A DNA stretch of 64,000 bases from contig NZ_JAHTBL010000012.1 in NCBI RefSeq assembly GCF_020177595.1, positions 34,696 through 98,695 on the forward strand, in the 5' to 3' direction. Source of the DNA: Cognatishimia sp. MH4019 (GTDB taxonomy: Bacteria > Pseudomonadota > Alphaproteobacteria > Rhodobacterales > Rhodobacteraceae). Below, one piece after another: positions 8,511 to 17,583 of the stretch (position 1 is its first letter; the number at the start of each line of letters is the position of its first letter). The position numbers and the translations under genes are program-made. A model generated the notes under the pieces. It saw only the letters and a list, made by a program, of their open reading frames with translations, made no database searches and had not been told where the DNA came from.

Positions 8511-9074
8511 ATGCCCAAAATCAACGGAAACGAAATTCGCATTGGAAATGTGCTTGAACATAATGGCGGCCTTTGGGGCGCTGTTAAGGTTGATCACGTA
8601 AAGCCCGGAAAAGGCGGCGCATTTGCTCAGGTAGAACTCCGCAACCTGCGCAATGGTTCCAAGCTGAATGAACGGTTCCGCTCTGCCGATAAGGTCGAAC
8701 GCGTGCGCCTTGAGCAGAAAGATCAGCAGTTTCTGTATGAGAATGACGGCATGCTCGTATTCATGGATAATGAAACCTATGAGCAGATCGAGTTGCCTTC
8801 AGAAATTCTTGGCGATCGGCGGCCTTTCTTGCAGGACGGCATGACGATCACGATCGAGTATTACGAGGCGGAGGCCTTGAATGCCACGCTGCCGCAAAAG
8901 GTGACCTGTAAGGTTGTCGAGACCGAGCCGGTCGTAAAGGGCCAGACGGCGGCCAATAGTTTCAAGCCGGCGGTGCTGGACAACGGGGTAAAGGTCATGG
9001 TGCCGCCATTCGTGGGGCAGGACGAGGATATCGTCGTCAACACCGAGACGATGGAATATTCCGAGCGGGCATAA
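8511..9074 (+). CDS. efp: Translation elongation factor P
   Basis: Binds stalled ribosomes at the E site and promotes peptide bonds at polyproline stretches. The 187-residue product has the usual three beta-barrel domains and starts [13 protein letters not shown]. The in-frame extension back to 8406 is not family-like, so the ATG at 8511 is used. The loop KPGKGGAF places Lys34 at the position that EpmA/EpmB modify in organisms with that pathway. Whether it is modified here cannot be told. The C-terminal domain is complete ([13 protein letters not shown]). Confidence 0.97.
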   Translation: MPKINGNEIRIGNVLEHNGGLWGAVKVDHVKPGKGGAFAQVELRNLRNGSKLNERFRSADKVERVRLEQKDQQFLYENDGMLVFMDNETYEQIELPSEILGDRRPFLQDGMTITIEYYEAEALNATLPQKVTCKVVETEPVVKGQTAANSFKPAVLDNGVKVMVPPFVGQDEDIVVNTETMEYSERA

Positions 9075-9082
9075 CCCAGCGG

Positions 9083-9105
9083 AGCGCGCTTGCGCGCGCA
9101 TTTTA
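9083..9105 (+). terminator. Possible terminator after efp
   Basis: A short GCGCGC-TT-GCGCGC hairpin is followed by GCATTTTATC soon after the efp stop. The T tract is short, so the call is weak. Confidence 0.45.
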
Positions 9106-9198
9106 TCTGTCATTTGGCGCGATTGGGTCAGGCTGCCCTTGGCTTTGAGACGACGTGATTGCGTCCGGCCGGGGATGGATATTTCGAAAAAGCGAAAG

Positions 9199-9933
9199 TC
9201 AGAGGCGGTGTAGGGTGGCCCCGTCTGCCTCAAGAGGTCCGTCGGCGCGATCAAAGCGCAGATAGGCCAGCGCTTTATCCCCGGCACGGCTGAGCAGGGT
9301 GCCGACGGCTTTGCCATCTTTGGTGATTTGCGCCCCGGTTGCAGCGTCGCCGGAGACGGCAACTTGCGCCAAGCCTTTGCGCAGCTCGGTTTTATGCTTC
9401 ATGCGTGCGGTCACCTCTTGACCGACATAGCAGCCTTTACGGAAGTCTACGCCGTTCAAATTCTCAAACCCGACCTCAAGGATGTAGGTGTCTGGTGTGA
9501 GCTCAACGCCGGTTTCCGGAATTTGGTGCGTGACGCGCAGGGCGGTCCAGTCGGTTTCGTCGCTATGCGGGGTTTCTGCGTAGTGCCGCCAGCCAAGTGC
9601 ATCATGGCGGGGGTCGGGGAAGGCGCCCTCTGGCATCGGGCCAGTGCCACGACCGACTTTGAGCGGGCTTTCAGCGATTTGCACATCCGCGCGCAATTTA
9701 TACATCGTCAGGCGTTGCAGGGTGGGGGCTGCGATCTCGGTCTTGATGTCGATCAGGATCGCATCGTCTGCCGGGATCAAGAAGAAATCGGCCAGATATT
9801 TGCCTTGCGGGGTCAGCAAGGCGGTGTAGACGATCCCGTCTTTCAGCTTGTCGACATCATTGGTGACCATCCCTTGAAGGAAGGTCGCGCGGTCGCTGCC
9901 GGTCACGCTGAAAATGCTACGATCTGTGATCAT
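9199..9933 (-). CDS. ygfZ: YgfZ/CAF17-like folate-binding protein
   Basis: Folate-dependent protein that supports assembly or repair of certain iron-sulfur enzymes, including MiaB in E. coli. The 244-residue product belongs to the GcvT fold and carries the diagnostic KGCYVGQEV motif with its conserved Cys. The N-terminus (MITDRSIFSVTGSDRATFL, then LQGMVTNDV) is typical. The start at 9933 is chosen because the reading frame extended upstream runs into the divergent glycosyltransferase. The divergent promoter gap is 49 nt. Confidence 0.9.
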   Translation of the reverse strand: MITDRSIFSVTGSDRATFLQGMVTNDVDKLKDGIVYTALLTPQGKYLADFFLIPADDAILIDIKTEIAAPTLQRLTMYKLRADVQIAESPLKVGRGTGPMPEGAFPDPRHDALGWRHYAETPHSDETDWTALRVTHQIPETGVELTPDTYILEVGFENLNGVDFRKGCYVGQEVTARMKHKTELRKGLAQVAVSGDAATGAQITKDGKAVGTLLSRAGDKALAYLRFDRADGPLEADGATLHRL

Positions 9934-9982
9934 TGGCCCATCCCCTTTCCGCTTGAGGTGACATATAGGGAGGGGAGGCTCA

Positions 9983-10678
9983 ATGAGAAAGGCTGTTATG
10001 CGGGCGCCGCTGTCGATCATCATCCCAACGCTGAATGCAGAAGCCGGCTTGCCGGAAACATTGGCGAGCCTGACGGAAGGGCTGCGCGCGGGGATCATCC
10101 GGGAGGTTGTCGTGTCGGATGGAGGTTCCACCGATGGAACGCTGCGTGTGGCGGATGCGGCAGGCGCGGTTGTGGTGACAGGCGCGCCAGGACGCGGGGG
10201 GCAGCTTCGGCGCGGTGTGACCGCAAGCGGTGGCGATTGGCTACTGGTGCTGCACGCTGACACGGTTCTGGAGCCGGGCTGGTGCGACGTTGTGCAAGAG
10301 GCGATGGCGCAGGCGCGTGCAGGTTATGGCACACTGCGCTTTCGCGCGGACGGGTTTGCGCCGCGATTTGTGGCCGGATGGGCAAACTTGCGGTCACGGG
10401 TCTTGGGCTTGCCTTACGGCGATCAGGGATTGCTGGTCAGCCGCGCAGCCTATGGTGCAGCGGGGGGCTATCCTGACATCCCATTGATGGAAGATGTGGC
10501 CTTGGCGCGGGCGCTCAGAGGGCAATTGTCGCCCCTTGGATTTATCGCGCAAACCGGAGCAGAGCGGTATCTGCAAGGCGGATGGGTGCGCCGGGGTTGG
10601 CGCAATCTTGTGACCCTGGTGCGCTATCTTCTGGGGGCCGATCCAGAGGTGCTGGCCCAAGCCTATCGCCGCCGCTAG
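9983..10678 (+). CDS. TIGR04283-type family 2 glycosyltransferase
   Basis: GT-A-fold glycosyltransferase. The start carries LSIIIPTLNAEAGLPETL, the nucleotide-binding site is VVSDGGSTDGT, and the metal-binding stretch is LLVLHADTVLEPGW. A C-terminal acceptor region follows (LPYGDQGLLV, then IPLMEDVALARALR). The 231-residue length and these motifs fit the TIGR04283 group, members of which sit beside arsS in arsenosugar loci. No arsS is visible here, so the arsenosugar role is uncertain. A strong GGGAGGGGAGG ribosome site precedes the ATG. The 3' end overlaps the convergent phosphatase gene by 4 nt. Confidence 0.8.
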   Translation: MRKAVMRAPLSIIIPTLNAEAGLPETLASLTEGLRAGIIREVVVSDGGSTDGTLRVADAAGAVVVTGAPGRGGQLRRGVTASGGDWLLVLHADTVLEPGWCDVVQEAMAQARAGYGTLRFRADGFAPRFVAGWANLRSRVLGLPYGDQGLLVSRAAYGAAGGYPDIPLMEDVALARALRGQLSPLGFIAQTGAERYLQGGWVRRGWRNLVTLVRYLLGADPEVLAQAYRRR

Positions 10679-11358
10679 GCCGCTCCGCGCAGTTTCGCGA
10701 AAGAGCGGTTGGCCTCGCCTTTATCATATACGGTCGCGATCCAGTCTTCGATGGGCATCGGCGTGTGGGCGTTAAATTCCTCGTACATATCAAAGATATG
10801 ATCGACGATTCCGGTCTTGGTCCATTTGAAATGGATATAGCGGGCCGACAGATGCTTGCGCGCCTCATCCAGAGTTTTACCCTCGATCACCATCAGATAA
10901 AGCACAGAGGCGAACCCGGCCCGGTCCGCACCGGATTTGCAGTGCATCAGGAAGGGTTTCTCGATGGTGCGAAAGCACTCGATCAGGTGGAGCAGCTCAT
11001 CCCGACCGGCTGCTTTGCGGGCGTAGATCTTGGCATTTACCAGCTTCAGCCCAAGCTTTTCACAAGTTTCCCGTTCAAACTGATAAGGGCTTTCGACGCT
11101 GGCACCGCGCAGGTTCAGAACCGACTTCACGCCAAGTTTCTTATAGCGCGCAAATCGCGCGAATGTGGGCTGGTTAGAGCGGTAAACCCCGTCAGCGACT
11201 TGATCGAAGTTTGTCCAGAAGACACGCAGGAACGCATGGTCGAAGACGTGATACTGCAACCGCGCTTTGCGCCGCCCCGAGGCAGACTGCAGGTCGCCGC
11301 GCACGGCTTTGCGCATCCTGCGCTCGATCTTCTTGAAGGTTTCGGCAATGCCGCCCAT
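10675..11358 (-). CDS. Tyrosine / dual-specificity phosphatase family protein
   Basis: Cysteine-dependent phosphatase with the signature HCKSGADRAG. Cys140 is the nucleophile and Arg146 binds phosphate. The preceding region (VADGVYRSNQPT, GVKSVLNLRG) is typical of bacterial DSP-like phosphatases. The 227-residue product has a basic N-terminal segment with no signal peptide, so it is probably cytoplasmic. The substrate could be protein, lipid or inositol phosphate and cannot be told from sequence. It converges on the glycosyltransferase with a 4-nt overlap. Confidence 0.85.
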   Translation of the reverse strand: MGGIAETFKKIERRMRKAVRGDLQSASGRRKARLQYHVFDHAFLRVFWTNFDQVADGVYRSNQPTFARFARYKKLGVKSVLNLRGASVESPYQFERETCEKLGLKLVNAKIYARKAAGRDELLHLIECFRTIEKPFLMHCKSGADRAGFASVLYLMVIEGKTLDEARKHLSARYIHFKWTKTGIVDHIFDMYEEFNAHTPMPIEDWIATVYDKGEANRSFAKLRGAA

Positions 11359-11494
11359 GGGGTTTTGGCCTGTTCGTCTGATCCTCAGCCGGGGATGTAT
11401 GCGAGCCGGGGCGCAACGGCAAGATGCTGGGCGATTGACGGACGTGGAGTCTCGAAATAGGTCTGGCGGGTTACGTCCTGAAAGGTCCCCCCTT

Positions 11495-12691
11495 ATGTCG
11501 CTTGCAAATGGCCGTCATTCCCTTGCTATTCCTGGCCCATCCGTGATGCCGGATCGCGTGTTGCGCGCGATGCACCGCCCTGCGCCCAACATCTATACCG
11601 GGCCGCTGGTCGAGATGACCCACACGATTGTCGCTGACCTCAAGCGTGTCGCGCGGACCGAGCAGAATGTGGCGATGTATATCGCCAACGGTCACGGTGC
11701 GTGGGAGGCCGCTTTGGTGAATGTGCTGTCGCGCGGCGACAAGGTGCTGGTGCTGGCCACGGGTCGCTTTTGCGTCGGCTGGGGCGAGATGGCCGCCAAG
11801 ATGGGCGTCGAAGTTGAGACGCTTGATTTTGGCAAACGCTCCGACATTGACTTGGCGCAGGTTGAAGAGGCGCTGCGCGCGGATAAAGGCCACGCTTACA
11901 AGGCAGTTTTGGCTGTGCAGGTCGATACCTCGACCTCTGTCTTGAACGATATCAAAGGGTTGCGCGGCGTGATGAATGCCGCTGGGCATCCGGGCCTGCT
12001 GATGGTGGACTGTATCGCGTGCCTTGGCTGCGACCGGTTTGAGATGGACGAATGGGGCGTCGATGTCATGGTCGCCGGTTGCCAGAAAGGGCTGATGACG
12101 CCTCCGGGCATGGCTTTTGTCTATTTCAGCGAGAAAGCAGATGCGGCGCGCGAGACGGCTGATCTGGTGACCCATTACTGGGATTGGCGGCCACGCGTTA
12201 ACCCTGAAGAGTTCTACAAATACTTCGATGGCACGGCGCCGACGCATCATCTTTATGGCTTGCGCGAAGCGCTCGACATGATCTTCGAGGAGGGTCTAGA
12301 GGCTGTCTGGGCCCGCCATACCACCCTTGCGCAAGCCCTTTGGGCGGCGTTCGAGACATGGGGCGCGTCCGGTCCGGTTGAGTTGAACATCGCGGACCCT
12401 GCAAAGCGTAGCCATGCGGTGACAGCTGTGCGTGTGACGGCACCTTTGGGAACGGAGTTGCGCACTTGGCTGACCGAGCATGCGGGTGTGACGCTTGGCA
12501 TCGGTCTTGGCATGGCGTCAGATGCCGATCCCGGCGGCGATGGGTTCTTTCGCGTCGGTCACATGGGCCATGTGAATGCACAGATGATGATGGGTGTGCT
12601 TGGCACGATACAGGCCGGATTAGCCGCCTTGGACATTCCTTACAGTGCTGAGGGTTTGAGCGCCGCTGCGGCTGTGATCTCAAAGGCTTAG
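11495..12691 (+). CDS. sgaA: Serine-glyoxylate aminotransferase
   Basis: PLP-dependent class V aminotransferase that converts serine and glyoxylate to hydroxypyruvate and glycine, as in the serine cycle. The 398-residue product starts MSLANGRHSLAIPGPS. The substrate loop HRPAPNIYTGPL is present, and the PLP lysine is K198 in VAGCQKGLMTPPG. The C-terminal GIGLGMASDADPGGDGFFR motif is characteristic. The start at 11495 has an AAAGG site. It stands alone between convergent neighbours, without other serine-cycle genes. The tandem FAD/GcvT genes downstream would also generate one-carbon units, but no operon links them. Confidence 0.9.
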   Translation: MSLANGRHSLAIPGPSVMPDRVLRAMHRPAPNIYTGPLVEMTHTIVADLKRVARTEQNVAMYIANGHGAWEAALVNVLSRGDKVLVLATGRFCVGWGEMAAKMGVEVETLDFGKRSDIDLAQVEEALRADKGHAYKAVLAVQVDTSTSVLNDIKGLRGVMNAAGHPGLLMVDCIACLGCDRFEMDEWGVDVMVAGCQKGLMTPPGMAFVYFSEKADAARETADLVTHYWDWRPRVNPEEFYKYFDGTAPTHHLYGLREALDMIFEEGLEAVWARHTTLAQALWAAFETWGASGPVELNIADPAKRSHAVTAVRVTAPLGTELRTWLTEHAGVTLGIGLGMASDADPGGDGFFRVGHMGHVNAQMMMGVLGTIQAGLAALDIPYSAEGLSAAAAVISKA

Positions 12692-12894
12692 CGACGTTTC
12701 TTGAACTCGGAAACAGTCAAGAGAGCCCGATCCGCCAACAAGGCGACAGCGATGGCCACGATCCAACCGAAAGCTGCTGCCAGCATGAAAAGTAGCATGA
12801 ATGCCAGCAGACCTGACGAGGCCAAAAAGGCGTTCGTGTAGTCTTCGACGCGGCCCAGAGGGCGCTGTTCTGAAAGGGGTGCGCGCTTGCTCAT
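12688..12894 (-). CDS. Small two-helix membrane protein, function unknown
   Basis: A 68-residue protein with a charged N-terminus (MSKRAPLSEQRPLGRVEDY), two hydrophobic segments (about residues 24-42 and 43-59) and a basic tail (EFKKRR). Its stop overlaps the convergent stop of sgaA by 4 nt. I recognise no family. The clean start, hydrophobic pattern and codon use favour a real gene. Confidence 0.6.
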   Translation of the reverse strand: MSKRAPLSEQRPLGRVEDYTNAFLASSGLLAFMLLFMLAAAFGWIVAIAVALLADRALLTVSEFKKRR

Positions 12895-12943
12895 GCCCGA
12901 AAACTAGCATGAGATTTGTGAAGTGAAGGTAAAAAATGCGTGC

Positions 12944-14050
12944 TCAGGCGCGTGCGGCGCGCAGCGCTTTGGGCAGGGCCGCCGCGAACGCGTCGAGATC
13001 GGTCTGCGTGCCGCAACTGACACGGATGCAACGGTCTTGTGGCGCGACGAAGGGCATACGCACGAAGATACCTTCCGCGATCAAGGCGGCGAGGACGGCC
13101 TTTGCGAAGGCACCATCCTGCCCGCAGTCAAGCGTGACGAAGTTGGTAGCCGACGGGATTGGGGTCAGCCCGTTCGACTGGGCGATAGATGCGATCTTGT
13201 TGCGTGAATCCGTGATTTTTTCAACTGTTTCAGAAAGGTAGGCCTGATCCTCAAGTGCAGCATGCGCCCCTGCGAGGCTGATCCTACCCATCCCGAAATG
13301 GTTGCGCACTTTGTGGAACGCCGCGATCAGATCGGGTGCGCCCAGGGCATAGCCAACGCGCGCGCCCGCCAACCCGTAAGCCTTTGAAAAGGTGCGCATA
13401 CGGATGACGCGCGGATCGTCGATGGCGATATTTGGAATGGCATCGCTGGGGGCTGTGTCGATATAGGCCTCATCAAGGACCAGCAGGCATCCCTGGGGCA
13501 AATGCTCCAGAGACTTGGTTAACGCAGTGCCTTTGAGCCACGTCCCCATCGGGTTATCAGGATTGGCGAGATAGACCAATTTCGCACCTACCTGGGCCGC
13601 TTTCTTGAACAGTGCTGCGGGGTCTTCATGGTCGTCGCGGTAAGGCACCTTGTGCAGGGCGCCGCCATAGCCGTTAACGTGATAGTTGAAGGTCGGGTAG
13701 GCGCCGTCAGAGGTCACAACCGCGTCACCTTCTGCGACCGTCAGGCGCACAAGATAGCCCAAAAGGCCGTCGATACCTTCGCCTATCATGATATGGTCAG
13801 GCGAGATTTCATGATGTTTTGCAAGAGCTTGCTTGAGGTCATAGGCCTCAGGATCTGCATACATCCATGCGTTTTGCGCGGCTTGCGCCATGGCTTCCAG
13901 CGCCTTCGGGGAGGGGCCGAAGACGGACTCGTTCGCGCCAAGACGGGCCGTGAATTCCGTACCTCGCGCGCGTTCTTGCGTTTCAGGTCCGACGAAGGGA
14001 ACCGAAGCGGGAAGGGATTGGGCAAGCGATGTCAGATACGGGCTTTTCAT
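12944..14050 (-). CDS. hisC: Histidinol-phosphate aminotransferase-like class I/II aminotransferase
   Basis: PLP enzyme of fold type I, HisC family, which in histidine synthesis converts imidazole-acetol phosphate and glutamate to histidinol phosphate. The 368-residue product has LGANESVFGPSPKALEAM near the N-terminus, DEAYIDTAP for the cofactor Asp, and the Schiff-base Lys in RTFSKAYGLAGARVGYALG. No other his genes are near. HisC-like proteins also act on tyrosine, phenylalanine or phosphonates, so the exact substrate is open. Usual length, no anomalies. Confidence 0.85.
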   Translation of the reverse strand: MKSPYLTSLAQSLPASVPFVGPETQERARGTEFTARLGANESVFGPSPKALEAMAQAAQNAWMYADPEAYDLKQALAKHHEISPDHIMIGEGIDGLLGYLVRLTVAEGDAVVTSDGAYPTFNYHVNGYGGALHKVPYRDDHEDPAALFKKAAQVGAKLVYLANPDNPMGTWLKGTALTKSLEHLPQGCLLVLDEAYIDTAPSDAIPNIAIDDPRVIRMRTFSKAYGLAGARVGYALGAPDLIAAFHKVRNHFGMGRISLAGAHAALEDQAYLSETVEKITDSRNKIASIAQSNGLTPIPSATNFVTLDCGQDGAFAKAVLAALIAEGIFVRMPFVAPQDRCIRVSCGTQTDLDAFAAALPKALRAARA

Positions 14051-14153
14051 GGGCGCAGCTAAGCCAGCGCCAGGGGGCGGCGCAAGGCTTCGAAGCTTGA
14101 AACAGAGTTAACAATGGCTCATTTGAGGCTCATTCGCAACTTGGAGAAGCGCC

Positions 14154-14306
14154 ATGAACCGTCGCCAATTCATCGCCGCAATGGCCGCCGCAGCGACGAT
14201 CCGTGCCGTTCCGACCCTGACACGCGGGTCTGCGCGTCGGGTCGTGACATTGGTTTATGACAAAGCGCTGGGCGCGATGCGTTTGATCGACAAGGCGGTG
14301 CCGTGA
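14154..14306 (+). CDS. 50-residue Tat-signal protein, function unknown
   Basis: A short gene between the divergent HisC-like gene and the 3' end of valS. The protein opens with a twin-arginine motif and hydrophobic stretch (MNRRQFIAAMAAAATI), followed by about 30 residues ending GAMRLIDKAVP. A GGAGAAG ribosome site lies 5 nt before the ATG. The TGA at 14304-14306 is only 4 nt from the valS stop. Everything after the signal is too short for an independent fold. It may be a peptide partner, or a short Tat-exported protein conserved in rhodobacteria; I cannot name it. Confidence 0.55.
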   Translation: MNRRQFIAAMAAAATIRAVPTLTRGSARRVVTLVYDKALGAMRLIDKAVP

Positions 14307-14310
14307 GCGG

Positions 14311-17300
14311 CTAGCCCAACTCGGCCAAACGCGCCAAAGCGGCGTTGATCTTGGCTTCCTCGGCTTCCCGCGCAGCAAGGTTTTCCTTAGCTTCTTCAAC
14401 GACTTCCGCCGGAGCAGAGGCCGCAAATTTCGGGTTGTTGACCCGTCCGCGGAGGCCGCCGATCTCCTTGGCGAGTTTGCCCAGCACTTTCTCAAGACGC
14501 GCCTTTTCTTCGGCCACGTCAATGATGTCTGCCAGCGGCAGGGCGAAGGTGCCGCCTTCCACCGCGAGGCTGACGCAGCCCTTGGGCAAAGTCGCAACTT
14601 CTTCCAGAGCTTCGATCCGGGCAAGGCGTTTGATCATCGCCTCGTTGCGCTCCCACGCGGCTGTCGCATCGGGGGTCAGGCCGGTGTGCAGCATCTGCAC
14701 TTTCAGCCCGACGGGGACGTGCATTTCACCACGAGCCGAGCGGACAGCCTCAATGAGCGAGATCACCCAATTCATCTCCGTATCGGCTTTTTCATCAACG
14801 AGATCAGCGGCTTGGTAGGTGGGCCAATCAGCATGCACCAGCATCTTTTCGCGCGTGCCGGAGGTGCCCCACAGCTCTTCCGTGACATAGGGCATGATGG
14901 GGTGGAGCAGGATGAAGCACTGGTCCAGAACCCACCGCATGACGGCTTGAGTCTCGGCCTTTGCGGTGGCGTCATCGCCTTGCAGAAGCGGCTTGGAGAG
15001 CTCGACATACCAGTCGCATACCTTGCCCCAGACAAACGCATACAGCGCGTTAGCGGCGTCGTTGAAACGGTAGTTTTCGAGAGCCGCGTCGACCTCTTCA
15101 CGGACCTTCGCGGTCTCGCCGATAATCCAGCGATTTACGGTATGGTTCGGGTATGGTTCGGGTATGGCTTTCGTATGGCTCGCGTCTGTACAAAAAACGT
15201 CATTCATCTCGGCAAAACGCGCGGCGTTCCAGAGCTTGGTGCCGAAGTTGCGATAGCCCGCGATGCGCTGGGTCGACAGCTTCAGATCACGTCCCATGGC
15301 AGCCATTGCAGTCAGCGTGAAGCGCACCGCATCTGCGCCGTATTCGTCGATCAGTTCGAGCGGGTCGAGAACATTGCCGAGACTTTTCGACATTTTCTTG
15401 CCCTTCTCGTCGCGCACCAGCGCGTGGACGTAAACCGTATGGAAAGGTTTCTGATCTACGACTGCGAACTGCATCATCATCATGCGCGCAACCCAGAAGA
15501 AGATGATGTCGAAACCGGTGATCAGGACGTCGGTGGGAAAATACTTTTCCAACTCGGGCGTCTGCTCGGGCCAGCCAAGTGTGCCGATGGGCCACAGACC
15601 AGAGGAGAACCACGTATCCAGAACATCGGGGTCACGCCAGACGGGGTAAACCAGCTTGGTCGGGTCCTGATCCATTGAGTATTGCGCAAGGCTTTCGGCG
15701 ATCATGTGAATGGCGGCGTTGCGGTCTGCGACCTCGACCACGCGGGCGTGGTGCAAAGGTGTGGGCAGATCGGCAAGGACATCGCCAAACTGGCTTGAGA
15801 CGGCATCGAAATCGGGGGCGCAATGGGCGCGCTCGGTTCCGGTCAGCAGGCGCTGTTGGGACAGAAGCGTCGTGAGCTCAACCTCGTCCAAGGCACCGTC
15901 GCCTTCGTCATCGGTGAAGCCTGCGCCGGACAGATCAAAGCCGTACCAAACGGGGATCTGATGGCCCCACCACAGTTGGCGTGAGATGCACCAAGGCTCA
16001 ATATTCTCGAGCCAGTTGAAATAAACCTTCTTGTGCTGTTCCGGCAGAATTTGCGTCTCGCCCGACCGGACGGCATCGATGGCAGGGCCAACGATTTGCT
16101 GGGTGTCGACGAACCACTGATCGGTCAGCATCGGCTCGATCACGACCTTTGAGCGATCACCAAAGGGCTGCATGATCGGCTTGTTCTCGACGTAAGGCAC
16201 CATTTCGGGGGCACCGGTCGTATCTTCCTGATCACCGGAGGCAGGTTCGCCCTCAACCATAACGGCCAGACCTTCGGCGGTGATATCGGCGACAACGGCT
16301 TTGCGGGCCTCGAACCGGTCCAGACCGCGATAGGCGTCGGGGACAAGGTTCATCGCGGCGATCATCGCCTCGTCGAACTCCTGTTCACCATTGGCAATCG
16401 CCTGGGCGACGGCGGCTTCTTCGGCGTAAGGTTTGCCGTCGGAGCGCATCGCGCCTTTGGTGTCCATCAGCGAATACATTGGGATGTTGCCGCGCTTGGC
16501 GACCTCGTAGTCGTTGAAATCATGGGCGCCGGTGATCTTGACGGCACCGGAGCCGAAATCGGGATCGGGGTACTCATCGGTGATGATCGGGATCAGGCGG
16601 CGATGCTCTTTCGGGCCGACGGGGATCTCGCAGAGCTTGCCAACGATGGGGGCGTAACGCTCGTCATCCGGATGCACCGCAACGGCCCCGTCGCCCAGCA
16701 TCGTTTCGGGACGCGTCGTTGCGATGGAAATGTAATCGCGCTCTTCCTCAAGCGTGATGTTCCCATCCTCGTCTTTCTCGACATAGGTATAGGTCTCACC
16801 CCCCGCGAGCGGGTATTTGAAGTGCCACATATGACCGGCGACTTCGATATTCTCGACCTCAAGATCGGAAATCGCGGTTTCAAAGTAAGGGTCCCAGTTC
16901 ACCAGACGTTTGCCGCGATAGATCAGGCCTTTGTTATACATCTCGACAAAGACCTTCACGACGGCGTCGTGGAAGTTGGGCGAGTTTTCATGACCCACGC
17001 GGGTGTCACCCGGCGCGCCGGCCATCGTAAAGGCGTTGCGCGACCAATCGCATGAGGCGCCAAGACGTTTCAACTGGCTGACAATGCCGTCGGCGGTGCG
17101 TTCTTTGTAATCCCAGGCGATCTCAAGGAATTCGTCGCGCGACATATCGGTGCGCCGACGGTTGGTTTCTGCCAGTTCCTTTTCGACAGCGAGCTGCAAG
17201 GCGATGCCCGCGTGGTCCTGACCGGGCTGCCAGAGCGTATCGAAACCGCGCATGCGGTGCCAGCGGACAAGAATATCCTGAAGGGTATTGTTGAACGCGT

Positions 17301-17463
17301 GACCGATATGAAGCCGTCCGTTCACGTTGGGCGGCGGGATCATGATGCAGAAGGTTTCCGTGCGCGACGCATTCGCGCCTGCCTTGAAGCAGCCCGCCTC
17401 GTCCCACGCGGCGTTCAGGCGCGCTTCGGCTTCGGCTGCATTGAAGTTCTTTTCCATCGCCAT
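14311..17463 (-). CDS. valS: Valyl-tRNA synthetase
   Basis: Class I aminoacyl-tRNA synthetase that charges tRNA-Val and edits mischarged threonine. The 1050-residue product has HIGH at residues 52-55 ([17 protein letters not shown]), an editing domain, KMSKS in [10 protein letters not shown], an anticodon-binding domain and a C-terminal coiled-coil arm rich in Glu, Ala and Lys. The insert around [18 protein letters not shown] lengthens the middle region. The segment [14 protein letters not shown] is encoded by a four-unit 11-bp tandem repeat (see 15141-15184). The first of two close ATGs (17463) is kept. It is essential housekeeping. Confidence 0.97.
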   Translation of the reverse strand: MAMEKNFNAAEAEARLNAAWDEAGCFKAGANASRTETFCIMIPPPNVNGRLHIGHAFNNTLQDILVRWHRMRGFDTLWQPGQDHAGIALQLAVEKELAETNRRRTDMSRDEFLEIAWDYKERTADGIVSQLKRLGASCDWSRNAFTMAGAPGDTRVGHENSPNFHDAVVKVFVEMYNKGLIYRGKRLVNWDPYFETAISDLEVENIEVAGHMWHFKYPLAGGETYTYVEKDEDGNITLEEERDYISIATTRPETMLGDGAVAVHPDDERYAPIVGKLCEIPVGPKEHRRLIPIITDEYPDPDFGSGAVKITGAHDFNDYEVAKRGNIPMYSLMDTKGAMRSDGKPYAEEAAVAQAIANGEQEFDEAMIAAMNLVPDAYRGLDRFEARKAVVADITAEGLAVMVEGEPASGDQEDTTGAPEMVPYVENKPIMQPFGDRSKVVIEPMLTDQWFVDTQQIVGPAIDAVRSGETQILPEQHKKVYFNWLENIEPWCISRQLWWGHQIPVWYGFDLSGAGFTDDEGDGALDEVELTTLLSQQRLLTGTERAHCAPDFDAVSSQFGDVLADLPTPLHHARVVEVADRNAAIHMIAESLAQYSMDQDPTKLVYPVWRDPDVLDTWFSSGLWPIGTLGWPEQTPELEKYFPTDVLITGFDIIFFWVARMMMMQFAVVDQKPFHTVYVHALVRDEKGKKMSKSLGNVLDPLELIDEYGADAVRFTLTAMAAMGRDLKLSTQRIAGYRNFGTKLWNAARFAEMNDVFCTDASHTKAIPEPYPNHTVNRWIIGETAKVREEVDAALENYRFNDAANALYAFVWGKVCDWYVELSKPLLQGDDATAKAETQAVMRWVLDQCFILLHPIMPYVTEELWGTSGTREKMLVHADWPTYQAADLVDEKADTEMNWVISLIEAVRSARGEMHVPVGLKVQMLHTGLTPDATAAWERNEAMIKRLARIEALEEVATLPKGCVSLAVEGGTFALPLADIIDVAEEKARLEKVLGKLAKEIGGLRGRVNNPKFAASAPAEVVEEAKENLAAREAEEAKINAALARLAELG
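15141..15184. repeat. 11-bp tandem repeat inside valS
   Basis: Four consecutive 11-nt units all start TATGG: TATGGTTCGGG twice exactly, then TATGGCTTTCG and TATGGCTCGCG. The period is not a multiple of three, so gain or loss of one unit would shift the valS frame. Confidence 0.9.
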
Positions 17464-17583
17464 CGGTCTGATCCTGTTGATCTGAGTTCAACGTCAGATA
17501 ACGGGAAGCCGCGCGAAGGGAAAGGGGTGGACGGCGCGCGCGCGGCAGCTAGTCTCCGATCAAAGCCAGCAAAGGGGCGCGCG

